Shown here in pieces: positions 23,498 to 34,615 of a stretch of 64,000 nucleotides of DNA. Within the stretch, counting starts at the first letter, position 1; every line of letters begins with the position of its first letter. Below the pieces are notes generated by a model. The model had not been told where the DNA came from. It made no database searches and saw only the letters and a list, made by a program, of their open reading frames with translations. The stretch is from Trichuris trichiura (Eukaryota > Nematoda > Enoplea > Trichinellida > Trichuridae). The position numbers were made by a program, and so were the translations under genes. The stretch lies in the NCBI GenBank assembly GCA_037903355.1, contig JBAJFE010000026.1, positions 1,922,001 to 1,986,000 of the forward strand, given 5' to 3'.

Positions 23498-26217
23498 CTG
23501 AAATATTAGTACTAGGCGTTTTCATGTGCTGCTGTCGGCATTTAATAATAATGACGTCAATCGAAGGGACAGTTGGCCTGTTCGAATGCTGCCCTTATCA
23601 GGCCGCTTGGGGCTGCCCATTCAGGCGGGCGAGTTTGTACCTGTTAAGTGCATTCTGACACCTTATTTAAACGTACAGTGGCGACAGGTTGCTGGGCACT
23701 TTTGCGTTAATCTCTACTATGATTGGTCAGCTTTTAGGTCACGCCAGAGGTTCAGCCAAGAAAATGGAGCATAACGGAAGAAAGCTGCGTTTAGTCACTT
23801 TTGATAGTCGAAGGCGCGAGTTCCGTTCCATTTTCTTCAGCATTTCAGCTGTGAAATGGATTAAAATGGCATTGTGTTAACGCGTTACGCGAAACTGGGC
23901 AGATCGTCTCTGTTGATAAAGCAAAATTCAATGTTGACGTGGCAGTATCTCCTTTCGTGTTGTACTTGTACTCTAAAAGCATCAACAGAAATGGCATCTC
24001 TAAAACGTTTACGCTGCTTTTAACCATATATAGTAGTCGTAAAGTCCAGCTTCAATAGCATTGCTGATTCAGTATAGTTTTTAATGGATTCAACAAGCTT
24101 CTGGCAACACCTGTACGCCATTGCAATAGGAGCTAGCTAGCTCTGACCTTAAGAAGTGGACTTCTCATTTTTCAACATTCTTCAAATTGGCAAATAGGCT
24201 CTCCAGACAATTCAATACCGAAAACTGTGGTTACCAAAAGGAGAAATGTCTGATGAGTGCAACGCACGTGGCAATACGCTGGCGCCCAGTTCCACTTAGA
24301 GTTTAGTAGGGGTCAGTCTTCTTTGATTCTGCGTGAGACTATCCAATAAAATGACGTAACGTTTGCTTCACACAATCTCAGCCGCTTCGTTTGCAAAATT
24401 TGCGGTCATTTAGAAGACACGCAAAGCACAGGTTTCCAGTGAGTGTTTAATCAAGTTGCGATAGCTCAGGGTGCAAAATGCTTTCTTAATTCCTTTGTAT
24501 ACAAAGGAGCACATTTTGGGCACGGAGCTTAGCTTCTTCTGTATGGATGCCATCCCTTATTTTGGCCACACTAGTTTTTTTTTGAGTCCCATACGACTCA
24601 TTTTTTATCGTTTCTACAACGGTTGAAAGGTACACTTCCTTCAGCGAAAGACAAATGATGACATCATTCTTCATGGACAATTTACCCAAGTAAACGGAGA
24701 CTCTCTTTTGAATAATTCTCACCGCAGTTTAAAGGTGGTCCGGTAATTGCTTCTGTACGTTCTTGCACTTTAACAGCAACTGCCAATTTTCGTCTTCAGT
24801 TTCTTTGCGGCGCTCTGACCTTTGTCGGTTGTCTCCATTTCGAAAGCACTGTTGCTAACAGCATAGGCGTCACACAAAATCTTTTTATCCTCATGTAAGT
24901 AGAAATGGGAAATGCCAAAATTATGACAAAAAAGCAGTAAACCAAATCCGGTTTAAACTTTTTGTGCCCGTTAATCAGACTGATCATGTGAGTGGTGCTT
25001 ACGTAACGAATAGTGAAGCATTCGCGCAGTACTTTTAGCTTCTCAGACCTAATACATTTGCTTTGCTGTGCACAATGGATAGTGGTTAGTGTGGCCTATC
25101 GAACGTGTTAAATTGCGACAATGCCTTTGTTCCTTATATCGTTCTGTAACGAAAGAATATACCATCAGTGTCACAAATAAGATGTCTTATTTCTTTCCGT
25201 TCCGCAATCTCACGAGTTTCCAGTGCCGGCTTGTAGTTTTTTGCGTAGTCAATTGTTTAGAGCCTATCCTGCTCGTGGCATTGGTACGCTGGCTAGGTAT
25301 TGCTGCCATCTTAGGTCGGAAAAGCACTTATCTTGTTTTATTGTCTTGCTTCAGCGTTAAACGATAAGTTTTGTTGATGAATGACGAAGAGACTTGAATG
25401 ACACCTCCGTTTGTGAAACAACATTTTCGAAATAACAATTCATAAGACGGGGTGTCTTTTAACAGGCGTAGGTTGTTTCACAGTTCGTCTTCTGGTTCAC
25501 GGGTACTTACAGATTACTTACTTACGGGTTTACCTACACATACATCAAACAGGCCAAACCCGTGAACCAGAGAACTAACTATGAAATAACAATACATCGT
25601 TAATTCTCTTATTGTTGCAGAGCAGCCTGCGCTTCACCTGTACAGTATCCTTCGGTAAACGAAAGTTGAAATATTGAAATTTATGTTTTAAAAATAAGGT
25701 CTTTGTGACAGCTACTAGTGTCTCTCAGCCTTTATGCGGTTGCTTTGCGAATGCTAGGAATTTTTATACTTAACAATCCAGCCTTGCGCTGAGCCGGCAC
25801 GGGCGTCTGGCCAGTTTTTAAAGTGAGTGCCGAATCAGCCGTTGGATAATCGAGTGTGGCTAGTAGTGTCAAGGCAAACAGATGCAAACTTGTTCGGAAA
25901 AGTGCATCTGTTTGAATTAATTTAACTTTCTTTTCATCATGCTGAGAGTAGTGTTTGAACAGTCCATTTAAACGAAACCCGCTCGACTGGATGGTGGAAC
26001 GTTCCTTTTTTTAGTATAAGTATGATTCCCGTAGGCCGGACGCTTGTCGTTATCCTAGGGTCTTCGATATACCGTAATGGGAAGATGATGGCCCCAGAGG
26101 CTGTTTGCTGTTCATCTGCGCTTCTACGACAACGGTTGCTGGCAGTCATCAAGCGTATGTCTTGAGAAGAATTCAGACTTCCAATTGAAAGCATTTAGAT
26201 ATTGCCGATTCTCTAAC
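23498..26217. other. Intergenic, no supported gene
   Basis: No convincing exon chain. It contains an 18-nt perfect palindrome (TCCTTTGTATACAAAGGA, 24491-24508) and a compact inverted repeat (25472-25590). The promoter and any further 5' exon of the minus-strand peptidase should lie at its left end. Confidence 0.45.
25472..25590. repeat. Short inverted-repeat element
   Basis: The arms 25472-25504 and 25558-25590 are about 33 nt each and contain a perfect 14-nt match, TCTGGTTCACGGGT against its inverse. The loop is about 53 nt and contains TTAC repeats. Size and form fit a small foldback or MITE. Confidence 0.65.
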
Positions 26218-28293
26218 ATGACAATTTTAGGAATTCTCGTTCCACTTTTATTAGTTGATATTGCACCTTCAGCGGCGTCCCTAGTTTCCGTCAATGTTAC
26301 TTCGCCACTAATTCCCAGAAACGAGTTTGTGAAAAGTTCCCCTTACTCATCAGTGCGCGTTGATGGAAATGTGAAGTTTGTTAGCTTCCTAATGCGTGAC
26401 GACAACGACGATCTGATCTTCTGCTGGAGGCGTCTACCGACGTTTGAAAATAACAGTTATGGTGATATGACTTGCGTTTCGTGCCCAGACCAGATTTGGG
26501 ATTATCTTTGGCTTCATGACAATCGCAGCATCATCATGTACGCAAAAGGCTACTCAGCCGTTCGCATTTGGCTGCTTGAGCCTTTCGCTGATCCTCCCGA
26601 ATTAAAAATGATTATAAGTTTTTCCAGTTACCTCATGTCTTTTCTATCTCTAAGCATTTGGCGACCCGACGAAGTATTACTTTTTCTAAGCCGACGAGGC
26701 AGAGTTATCTACGAACCGCATATACTTAACGTTAAGACAGCAAAGTTGGAAAGAGTGTTCAAGAATGAGAATTTTTCCTCATTAATTATGGATGATCGCT
26801 TTCGCCTTCTTATGGTTGCAAATGTTAGCGAGGATGGTATGACCAACTACTATAAAGCAATCATGAAAAGCATGCTTAGATATGAATTTCTTTTTGTCAA
26901 AACTCTTCCCGCCAAAGTGGCGATGACTTTGGAATTCGTAGTTTCCTCTCGTGACTCCACGCGAATTTACTGGAAAAGCAGTGAGTATACGGACAAAATA
27001 GCTCTTGTAGAGGAGCATTTGAAAAATGGCACTGTCGAAGTTATTTACAACCCAAAGTATAGCGACATCCATAACATTATTTTCAATCCGTACACGGCTG
27101 AATTTTTGCTCGTCGAAGAGTACTACATGACTTCGGAAGTCGGCTACATGAATGATAAAATTAGAGACGATTACAACTATTTGGTTGAGACCTTTGGGTT
27201 GGAAAAATTTTCCATTCAATCCATTTCGCAGCAGTACAACAGATGGTTAATCATGGTGTTCAATGATGTCAATGCTGGAATGTTGTATTTGTACCTAAAC
27301 TCTGAAGGCCGAAAAATGGTAATATTTCTGTATGCGATTAATGCAGTGCTTCTGAATCATCGTTTGGCCCGCAGACGTGCTGTGGAGGTGCCCACGCGAG
27401 ATGGCTTAATTCAGCTATGCTATTTGACAATGCCAACAAAGTACAAAGTAAATGACGATGGCCAACTTCCCGCTGGAGTAAACGTGATTCACGGTGGGCC
27501 GAATAGACGAGTTTATTGGGAGTATAGTTCTGAGGATCAATTGCTGGCCAATCGTGGCTACGTCGTTTTACAGTGCAATTTCCGTGGTTCAACGGGGTTT
27601 GGTAAAGAATTTTTGGCTGCCGGATTTGGTGAATGGGGAGGTCGCATGCAAGACGATATCAACGATGCATTCGCTTGGGCGGCAAACAACAGACTCGTTG
27701 ACTCCAATAGGATGGCCATAATGGGTGCCAGTTATGGTGGTTTTGCTACTCTCTACGCATTGGCGTACACGCCGGATAAGTATCAATGCGGAGTTGCCGA
27801 ATGCGCTCCATCGGATCTTATCGAAACAATGCAGTCGATGCCTCGAGAATGGAATCTAGCCTACGGGGTGTACAAAGTGCGCTTTGGCGCCAGTGCAGAA
27901 ACTGAGGAAGGCAAAATATTCCTTTGGAAAGTCTCACCTCTTCGTCAGGCATCCAACGTGCGAAAACCTCTTCTAATTGCTCATGGTCTGATGGACGACC
28001 GAGTGCCATCGAAGGCAACTGATGCAATGGCAGAAGCGCTTGTGAAGTCAGGAACTAATTTTACATATATGGTCTTTCCAAACGAAGGGCATTGCATTCA
28101 GGAAGAAAGAAGTATGCTTGCTTATTTTGCTATGATCGAACAACTTTTCGCGCGATGCTTGAATGGTAGCAATGAACCAGTGGGCGATTCATTGGAAAAT
28201 CTGGACATCACATTGGAACAATATCCTCTTGCGAAAATGAAAAGACGCGAGCGTGTAAAAGTAGAGGGCAAAAATAGGCAACACTCTTTTTGA
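26218..28293 (+). CDS. Secreted S9-family serine peptidase (prolyl oligopeptidase/DPP class)
   Basis: A single open frame of 691 residues from ATG 26218. An earlier in-frame TTG is not used, because the family-like signal peptide starts at this ATG (MTILGILVPLLLVDIAPSAA). The N-terminal half should form the beta-propeller and carries several N-glycosylation sites. The C-terminal alpha/beta hydrolase domain has the oxyanion region VIHGGPN, FRGSTGFGKEF, the nucleophile elbow GASYGGFA (Ser505), HGLMDDRVP (Asp593) and NEGHC (His625), a complete triad. It resembles the S9C/acylaminoacyl-peptidase-like subset (nematode dpf-type) more than classical DPP IV. It is likely secreted or lysosomal. There are no introns, unlike most multi-kilobase genes here. 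The last 20 residues are basic and unusual. Confidence 0.87.
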   Translation: MTILGILVPLLLVDIAPSAASLVSVNVTSPLIPRNEFVKSSPYSSVRVDGNVKFVSFLMRDDNDDLIFCWRRLPTFENNSYGDMTCVSCPDQIWDYLWLHDNRSIIMYAKGYSAVRIWLLEPFADPPELKMIISFSSYLMSFLSLSIWRPDEVLLFLSRRGRVIYEPHILNVKTAKLERVFKNENFSSLIMDDRFRLLMVANVSEDGMTNYYKAIMKSMLRYEFLFVKTLPAKVAMTLEFVVSSRDSTRIYWKSSEYTDKIALVEEHLKNGTVEVIYNPKYSDIHNIIFNPYTAEFLLVEEYYMTSEVGYMNDKIRDDYNYLVETFGLEKFSIQSISQQYNRWLIMVFNDVNAGMLYLYLNSEGRKMVIFLYAINAVLLNHRLARRRAVEVPTRDGLIQLCYLTMPTKYKVNDDGQLPAGVNVIHGGPNRRVYWEYSSEDQLLANRGYVVLQCNFRGSTGFGKEFLAAGFGEWGGRMQDDINDAFAWAANNRLVDSNRMAIMGASYGGFATLYALAYTPDKYQCGVAECAPSDLIETMQSMPREWNLAYGVYKVRFGASAETEEGKIFLWKVSPLRQASNVRKPLLIAHGLMDDRVPSKATDAMAEALVKSGTNFTYMVFPNEGHCIQEERSMLAYFAMIEQLFARCLNGSNEPVGDSLENLDITLEQYPLAKMKRRERVKVEGKNRQHSF

Positions 28294-31200
28294 ACTTTCA
28301 CTCAGCATTTTCATTGTTCTTCCGTTGCTTTTCGTTCGTGCGGTTCATTTGAAAGAGGAGGCTCCGTTGTGCTTTAGTTCAGTTCTTTTCTCCAATTGTT
28401 TATTCTCTGGATGCCTAGCGCAAAGATTTCGCGCGTTTTAAAATGTTCCTTGTTGGTGGAATTTTTCTAAATATAGTTTCATTTACGTAAACACGTTTGA
28501 CAGACTGTTTCAAGAGGGTTGCATTCGCAGGTCCTCAACTGGTATTGCTTTGCTTGTTGACACTTTCCAGCTGTGCTTTCTGTCTGTTTGCCACGGAATT
28601 TAATCAGCCATTACATAAGCACGACACTATGGCATACGACGAGCGAAACGATTTTCTTTTCCAATGAAGCTAACGTATGAACAAGAACTGTATTGGTCTT
28701 TGTGCATTGACATGTTTAGAAGTCTAGTAGACAATGCACTGCTCGGTAGCAAAACTCTATTGGAGCATGCGAAAATGAACTGGCTGACTCGTGAATACCT
28801 CATATCCTATTTAGACTTTTAGGAAATGTTGGACCATCTGCGCCAAACTGTGCTGCATGGTTGATCTGGTAACAGGATTTCAAGGAACTAACAACAAAAA
28901 ATGAAGCTTGGATTGTTGTTTTTCTTAACCTTAAAGTGGGAGTAAATTGTTGGTAAAAAGATACGAATGGTTAGAGTACTTATGGAACATTACTACATCA
29001 CTGATAAAAAGTAGCGTTGAACATCATTAAGACACTTTATTTACGTTAAACTTAAAGCTTTCAGGATAGTCTGATCCCATCGCCAGCGGCTTGGCAATGA
29101 TCATAAGTATGGGATAGTTGATGATCTTTTAAAAGTTTTTAATGGTTTGGATGGTGATGCTCAGGTTTAGCAGCATTGAAAATTTTTGTTGCATCAGATA
29201 AGACGGAATAAAGTCAAATGACATAAAAATATTAGCAGATGTAAGTAGAAGTAAAATTAATAAGAAAAAAATGTTATTTATCGATTGAAAAATTTTGCAG
29301 AAAGCAACCTGTTCATTTCTCTTGAAAATTTCTCTTTATTTGCTAAGCTCTCGGAGCGCGCTTTGCTTTGTCTTCAGCGCGTATCATAAGTCCATATAGT
29401 TGTTAGGTTAAAGACGTACTGCAGTATAAAGTTGAAGGACATGAGAAAGAAAAATGGGACCTTTAGGAAGTAGTTCCGCTTCCGTGCACAAAAAAGTGAA
29501 AATAATAAAATATCACAAAATAAAACCAGAATGGAATGATATAACAAAGTTAAATAAGTTAAGAAAAGTTTTTTTTAAAATAACAATAAGTAAATTTAAA
29601 AATTTTAAATAAAAAGAAACAGAAATGAAAGGTTAAGCGAATTTTGAAATAATATTTCGTGACCTCTTGCAGTTTTCATTTTTTCTGTCTGTTCCGTTCT
29701 TCACTCTTCCGTCGACACTTTCGCCTGCTGTAGCGTATGTTTCGCAAGCCTTCCTTTTTCCATGTTCAGCAACACATAGTTTGTTTTGGCACCATTTTCA
29801 TTTTAAACTGTTATGGACCTTATATCAGTTTACTGAGGAGTTTGAAAAATTTTTTTATCTTATTGCATCTATTTCGCTTTTTCTACCCACTAAATGAAAC
29901 GGCTGTCAAAAATAATGCGCTAGCCTGTTTAAAGTCGCGTCTACACCTTCAGCTGTAATGACCTCCTGTTCCTGAGGATTCTTTCGACGCACCTCATATT
30001 ATGCTCTTACAGTGGGCCAAGACGAAAAGCTATACAATAAAAGTTTCATAATAACATGGGTAGTACATGTACGCTGCATGTATAGAGTCAGTATCCAAAT
30101 TCGAATTTTATCGATAGTAGATTTTGCAGTATATTCCTTCCCTACCAATGGTGAACCAAGTTTCGTTCACTTCCATCCTTCCACCTCAATGTTGGTTGAA
30201 GTTATTCCAAATGTACGAAGTTTGTTTTAACTTGTTTTCAAATAACGTGGCTTTTTACATTGAGTTTATACAATAGGTATACTTGGACAATATGTCATGC
30301 GCTCAACTACCGCAAACGCTTTGACTACCTAATGGCGAAAGTTAGGTCAAGCTTTTGAAGATATTCGCCACTACTATACGACCCTTACTATTCAAATTAG
30401 CGAGAAAATGTACAGTACGGTAAATTACTTTCAAGCTGTAATCCCGTTAGTTTTTGAAGGTGGCAATTTTATTTTTCTAATGCGCTACACTTGGCCTGCT
30501 GCTGATTTTATAAGTCTGGAAATCACTCCTGGACCAAACTATTCCAGTATTAGTCTGCGGTGCCTACACTCTGACTACCTGAACATTGCTAGTTCGTTTG
30601 CTGACATTTTCTTGTTTCCCTTCGCGGTTTTTGCAAATATTGTGTGGTTTACTTAAGCGTTCAAAGGTTTCAAAGTTCAGTTCTTTTTTTCCCCACTAAA
30701 GAGGCCCTTCGATATTTTGTGGGAGCCCCGATACTGTTCGAAAAGCAAAAAGAATGTTACTCGTGGTGACTTCTGGTGCTCTAATGAGCAGTTTAAAGAA
30801 ATTAACTGATGAGAAGGCATTAGAAAAGTTTAAAGTCAACTAACTCACGAAGGGGATGAGACGTTCTACATTGCATTATCTGGGACCATGATTGTCTCAT
30901 AGTGCTCCGTAGGCACTTTCTAAGTTTTTCATTTAACTCTAACTTTGTAAAGGGGCCTTTTCAAAGATGGGCGACTGTTTTTTGTCTACTCTAATATAAA
31001 CAGCAGTGTTTGAATGTAATATAAATTTTTCTTGTGTTTTGGCGATTATATAAGAAGAGTTACGTATGTGGCAGGGTCCATATAGACATTGGTCGCTACT
31101 GAGTTCATACAAAAAGTAATGAGCTGCAAAGCAGCATTCAAAGTGGTGCCAGTAATCTTTGATCAATGATATTTCATACTATATATGCTTATACGTGCCC

Positions 31201-31479
31201 GCTAAGGGTGTAGTCAACATTTGCTTGTGACACAATACCTTAGCTTACTGTCATTGAATGAAAGCGTTATTCAAAAAGCTACCTATAAATTCTGCTTGCT
31301 GCATTTGTTCATAGTATTACTTCGACATATTTCGTTTACTGAACTCTATCCAAGCATATTGAACTACAAATAAACATAGTCATAATACTTGCACTTCATT
31401 TCTTTGTATATACATACATAGTTGACCGGCACTAGGCAGCGCTCCGTTCAGTGAAGACGTAAAATTTTACGCGTTGAAT
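28294..31479. other. Intergenic AT-rich stretch
   Basis: No supported gene. About 29200-29660 is A-rich low-complexity sequence. A 14-bp palindrome (CGTAAAATTTTACG, 31458-31471) lies just past the globin stop codon. Confidence 0.5.
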
Positions 31480-32274
31480 TCAGTGACCTCGAATTGCCTT
31501 TTCCCTTCTTTCTTCTTTGTGCTGCTTTGGCTCAGGCTTTTTGTTTTCAGGACTACTGTGGCGATCGCTAGGTTTCTTACTTTCATTGTCCGCGGTTGGT
31601 TTTTTTTCAGCCTTTCCAGCCGTTGGTTGACAAGCCTTCTGCGTCTTTTTGACCGGTTCCAAGCGGGAAGACTGTGGATTCGGTTCTAAGCAGTAAAATG
31701 CCCACGCAACGACGGATACGACGTAGTCAATCAGGTTTTCCCAACTTTTGGCGAACATTAACTTCTCATTTGCATCTAAGCTATCATTTTCGTTAACTTT
31801 TTCCACGATTACTTCCAATACTGCGCTGTAAAAGGAATGCCAAAAATGCATGGGAAGATCAGCGGGTAGATGCTCACGATGTCGTTTACCAATTGCCATA
31901 AGTTGGTTTTCAATGAACGTTTCTTTTTCCGCCATAAATACGGCCATCTTAAATGTGGAAACGTAACGCTGAGCTTGAGCAATGAAAGCGCTGTTGTTTT
32001 GTAAAACGGCCGGGTCCGGATTGGTACCCATTTTCTTATACAACTTCAAAAATTCTGGTTCGCGTCGAACGATTCCCAGCAATATCTGCTGACCGAATCG
32101 AGTCTGCTGCTCCAGCTCGTTAGGGAATGACGCTCTCAATGTTACGATCGTCTGTTCGTCGAATAGATAGTCTTTCTTGCTCCAATAATCAGAAAATCGT
32201 CGTACGTAGTTTTTTTGCTTTTCATCTGCATAAGTCTCAATTCCACCTATTCCCTGGCTACATAAGTTGCCCAT
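31480..32274 (-). CDS. Globin with N-terminal acylation signature and charged tail
   Basis: Single-exon globin of 264 residues, read from MGNLCSQG (ATG 32274). An upstream in-frame ATG at 32325 would hide the acylation motif and is less likely. Gly2 and Cys5 form a dual myristoylation/palmitoylation-type signature, as in membrane-bound globin X and several nematode globins. The globin fold spans about residues 38-215: helix A around EQTIVTLRASFP, an E helix with Gln100 at the distal E7 position (inferred by alignment with neuroglobin), and IGKRH with His132 as the proximal F8 ligand. After helix H follows a 50-residue Lys/Glu/Pro-rich tail (KKTQKACQPTAGKAEKKP and onward), likely disordered. 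A role in oxygen or redox sensing at a membrane is inference. Confidence 0.82.
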   Translation of the reverse strand: MGNLCSQGIGGIETYADEKQKNYVRRFSDYWSKKDYLFDEQTIVTLRASFPNELEQQTRFGQQILLGIVRREPEFLKLYKKMGTNPDPAVLQNNSAFIAQAQRYVSTFKMAVFMAEKETFIENQLMAIGKRHREHLPADLPMHFWHSFYSAVLEVIVEKVNENDSLDANEKLMFAKSWENLIDYVVSVVAWAFYCLEPNPQSSRLEPVKKTQKACQPTAGKAEKKPTADNESKKPSDRHSSPENKKPEPKQHKEERREKAIRGH

Positions 32275-34615
32275 TGCAGGTCGTCTGTTTCCTGTGCCTC
32301 TCCATCGAAATTTAACATTTGGCAATGGAACTGATAGCTTTCGTTTTTCTTAGTTTTAAACTGCACCAGTTTAAATAATTGCGAAGGGGTGCTTCAAAGC
32401 GGGGTTGGAAAAAGTATGTAAGAAAGATTAACTTCCATACACAGTCGTTAAATCTTCACCTTGGTTTAGCCCTCAGCATGGGACATGATCCCATATTGAT
32501 GAGAAGCGATTTTAGGTTGTCCCAATACAGTCTTTCTCAACCATTTGCCCACTTGCCTTCCCATTGTGGAACATAGATTTCTCCAATGCTTTCTAGCGAT
32601 GGGAGCATGCAGTCCTACAGTGCACATTCAACGCCAATTCAAAAGTTCTAACAAAAATAACAAGTTTTAAAATTTGAACAATAGGACGCATTATTGAAAT
32701 CTGACGGGCTACCATACGATTCTACCAATCGGTTGGTACGAGTGACAAGCGCGTTGGTCGAATGAATTCTTAATTTCCATTCACGCGACGGTAACCTTCG
32801 CTTGAACGCTCAGTAATTTTGTCCTCTGCTTTTTACGGATGCAGTCCGTTGCTCTGGCTTGCCTTCGTACAAGGCTTACGCAACCGTCACGAAATCGTGC
32901 ATCTTTAACCATTACACAAGTCAACTAACACTTGAATTAGTATGTCTGCATACCACCCATTAACTTTTCGCATGGCACTTCAGAGTTTTCACTGCCTCAT
33001 TAGAATAGTGATTGTCGCATTCTGAGGAAATGTTAAAGCACCGATGCATACGAAGGCTTTTCCCCCTTCGAGCCACATTATCAGCAATTGTTTTCCTAAC
33101 AAAAAAGCAACTAATTGTCTACACTTCGTCTTCATTACGGAACGTACTGTGCTCGTCCGGATTTGGCGACAAATAGTAACAACGAAAAGTGATTCGTGTT
33201 GATAAAGTAGTACAGCTAATTTAATACGCAGTACGCTTAAGACTTTACTGCAGTAGAGCTTTTCCCTAGTAGGTTTGATCAAAATATGCAAGTAAAACTT
33301 TAACCTGCTTACAGTTTACCATTACTGTATTTGTTCTGTCGCCGTTTTTGTATTTTTGTAAATTAAACAATCCTTGGATGTTGTTGTTTGCTGCAGTATT
33401 TTCCTGCAAGTGTTCAACTGCATAACCGTAACACAAGGTACGCAATTTGTTTTCCTTTTTGTCCAAAAGTGTATGCCTGTAAGCTTTTCTCTCTTTGTCG
33501 TTTCCATCGTAGAAGTATAGTCTAAGAGCATCTAGTCATGTTGAGTTCATTTTCGCGCGTTGCTATAGGCATTTTAAAACTGTTAAGCGCACCTATTAAG
33601 ATGTAAACTTAATTGTAGCTGTTCCAATAACATGCTAAGTCACTGCGCCACTTAGCAAGGGGTAAATAGCGTTTAACTATTCTGAATTTAACAAAAAGCT
33701 TCATGCTTTAATGTTCTTACCATTTCTGGTGATATTCGTTGAAATTATTGCTTTTGCACAGGTGTGCGTATTTGTGTATCACGGTTAGACGTGCATTATA
33801 AAGAAGGACGGGACCGCACCTTTTTCTAGTAACTGTATTCCCATCCGTTGGTTGACCGCTATCATCGTCAAGTTGCAGACACTGAAGATGAACAGAAAAG
33901 ACTCCAGCATTGAAGCACCAACAGAAAAAGTTGAATAAGAGATAGGCGAAGCTTTCGGATCGTATGTAATCCATGCTGAGTTATCCAAAGGCACATATTT
34001 CTACGTTAGCCTTGCGTTTTTCCAAACAGACTGCACAACGAGCAAGTCCTGCTCCTGTGGGTGATGACTAAGTAAAGTTACGTCAGATGTGGTTATGTAA
34101 TGTGCGTTTTGATGATTTATTTAAACGTTCAGCTGAATATGCTAACATCTTTTCTTGAGCCAGTTTCGCGAAGCAGTATGCTCTCATTTATATTTGAGAA
34201 TTTCTCGAAAAAGCAAAAAACGTGAATTTGTAAATCAGTGGTCAGTAGTTTCTAGCTTCGTTGACCCTCAAGCAGAAAACAACTGAACTCATTACTAAGC
34301 ACTCGGGTACAGAAATTCAAATTCAACAATATGCTCCAATTTTAAATCTATTTTTTGTTACTTGTGCTGCATTAGTTACAATTAAGCTCTGTCGATGGAG
34401 ACTTGAGTACGACATATAGTATAAAGAAATTAAGAAAAAAATTGTCAGTCTTATTAGCGTTTCGCTCATTCAACTAACAAGCGGAGTAAGTGATTGTCGA
34501 AGTTGTTTCAGGAACGAATCTCCCGTTGTTGCTGGTTCGACTTAAAGCTTGCTTTAGCTTTGCGATGAATGACATATCAAGTTCTTAGTTTCACTGCGTT
34601 GAAGAGTGTGCCTAA
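32275..34615. other. Intergenic, one weak exon candidate
   Basis: Apart from the exon candidate at 33857-34000 (minus), nothing is supported. Confidence 0.4.
33857..34000 (-). CDS. Possible exon of an unidentified membrane protein
   Basis: Read from a TAG acceptor, the frame gives 48 residues, including NSAWITYDPKASPISYSTFS and then a hydrophobic run (ASMLESFLFIFSVCNLTMIA). The candidate donor (GTCAAC) is weak and no partner exon was found. It may be chance. Confidence 0.25.

Noticed and set aside
26782..27219. 145-codon minus-strand frame within the S9 peptidase
   Set aside because: Shadow of the plus-strand coding sequence with no domain.
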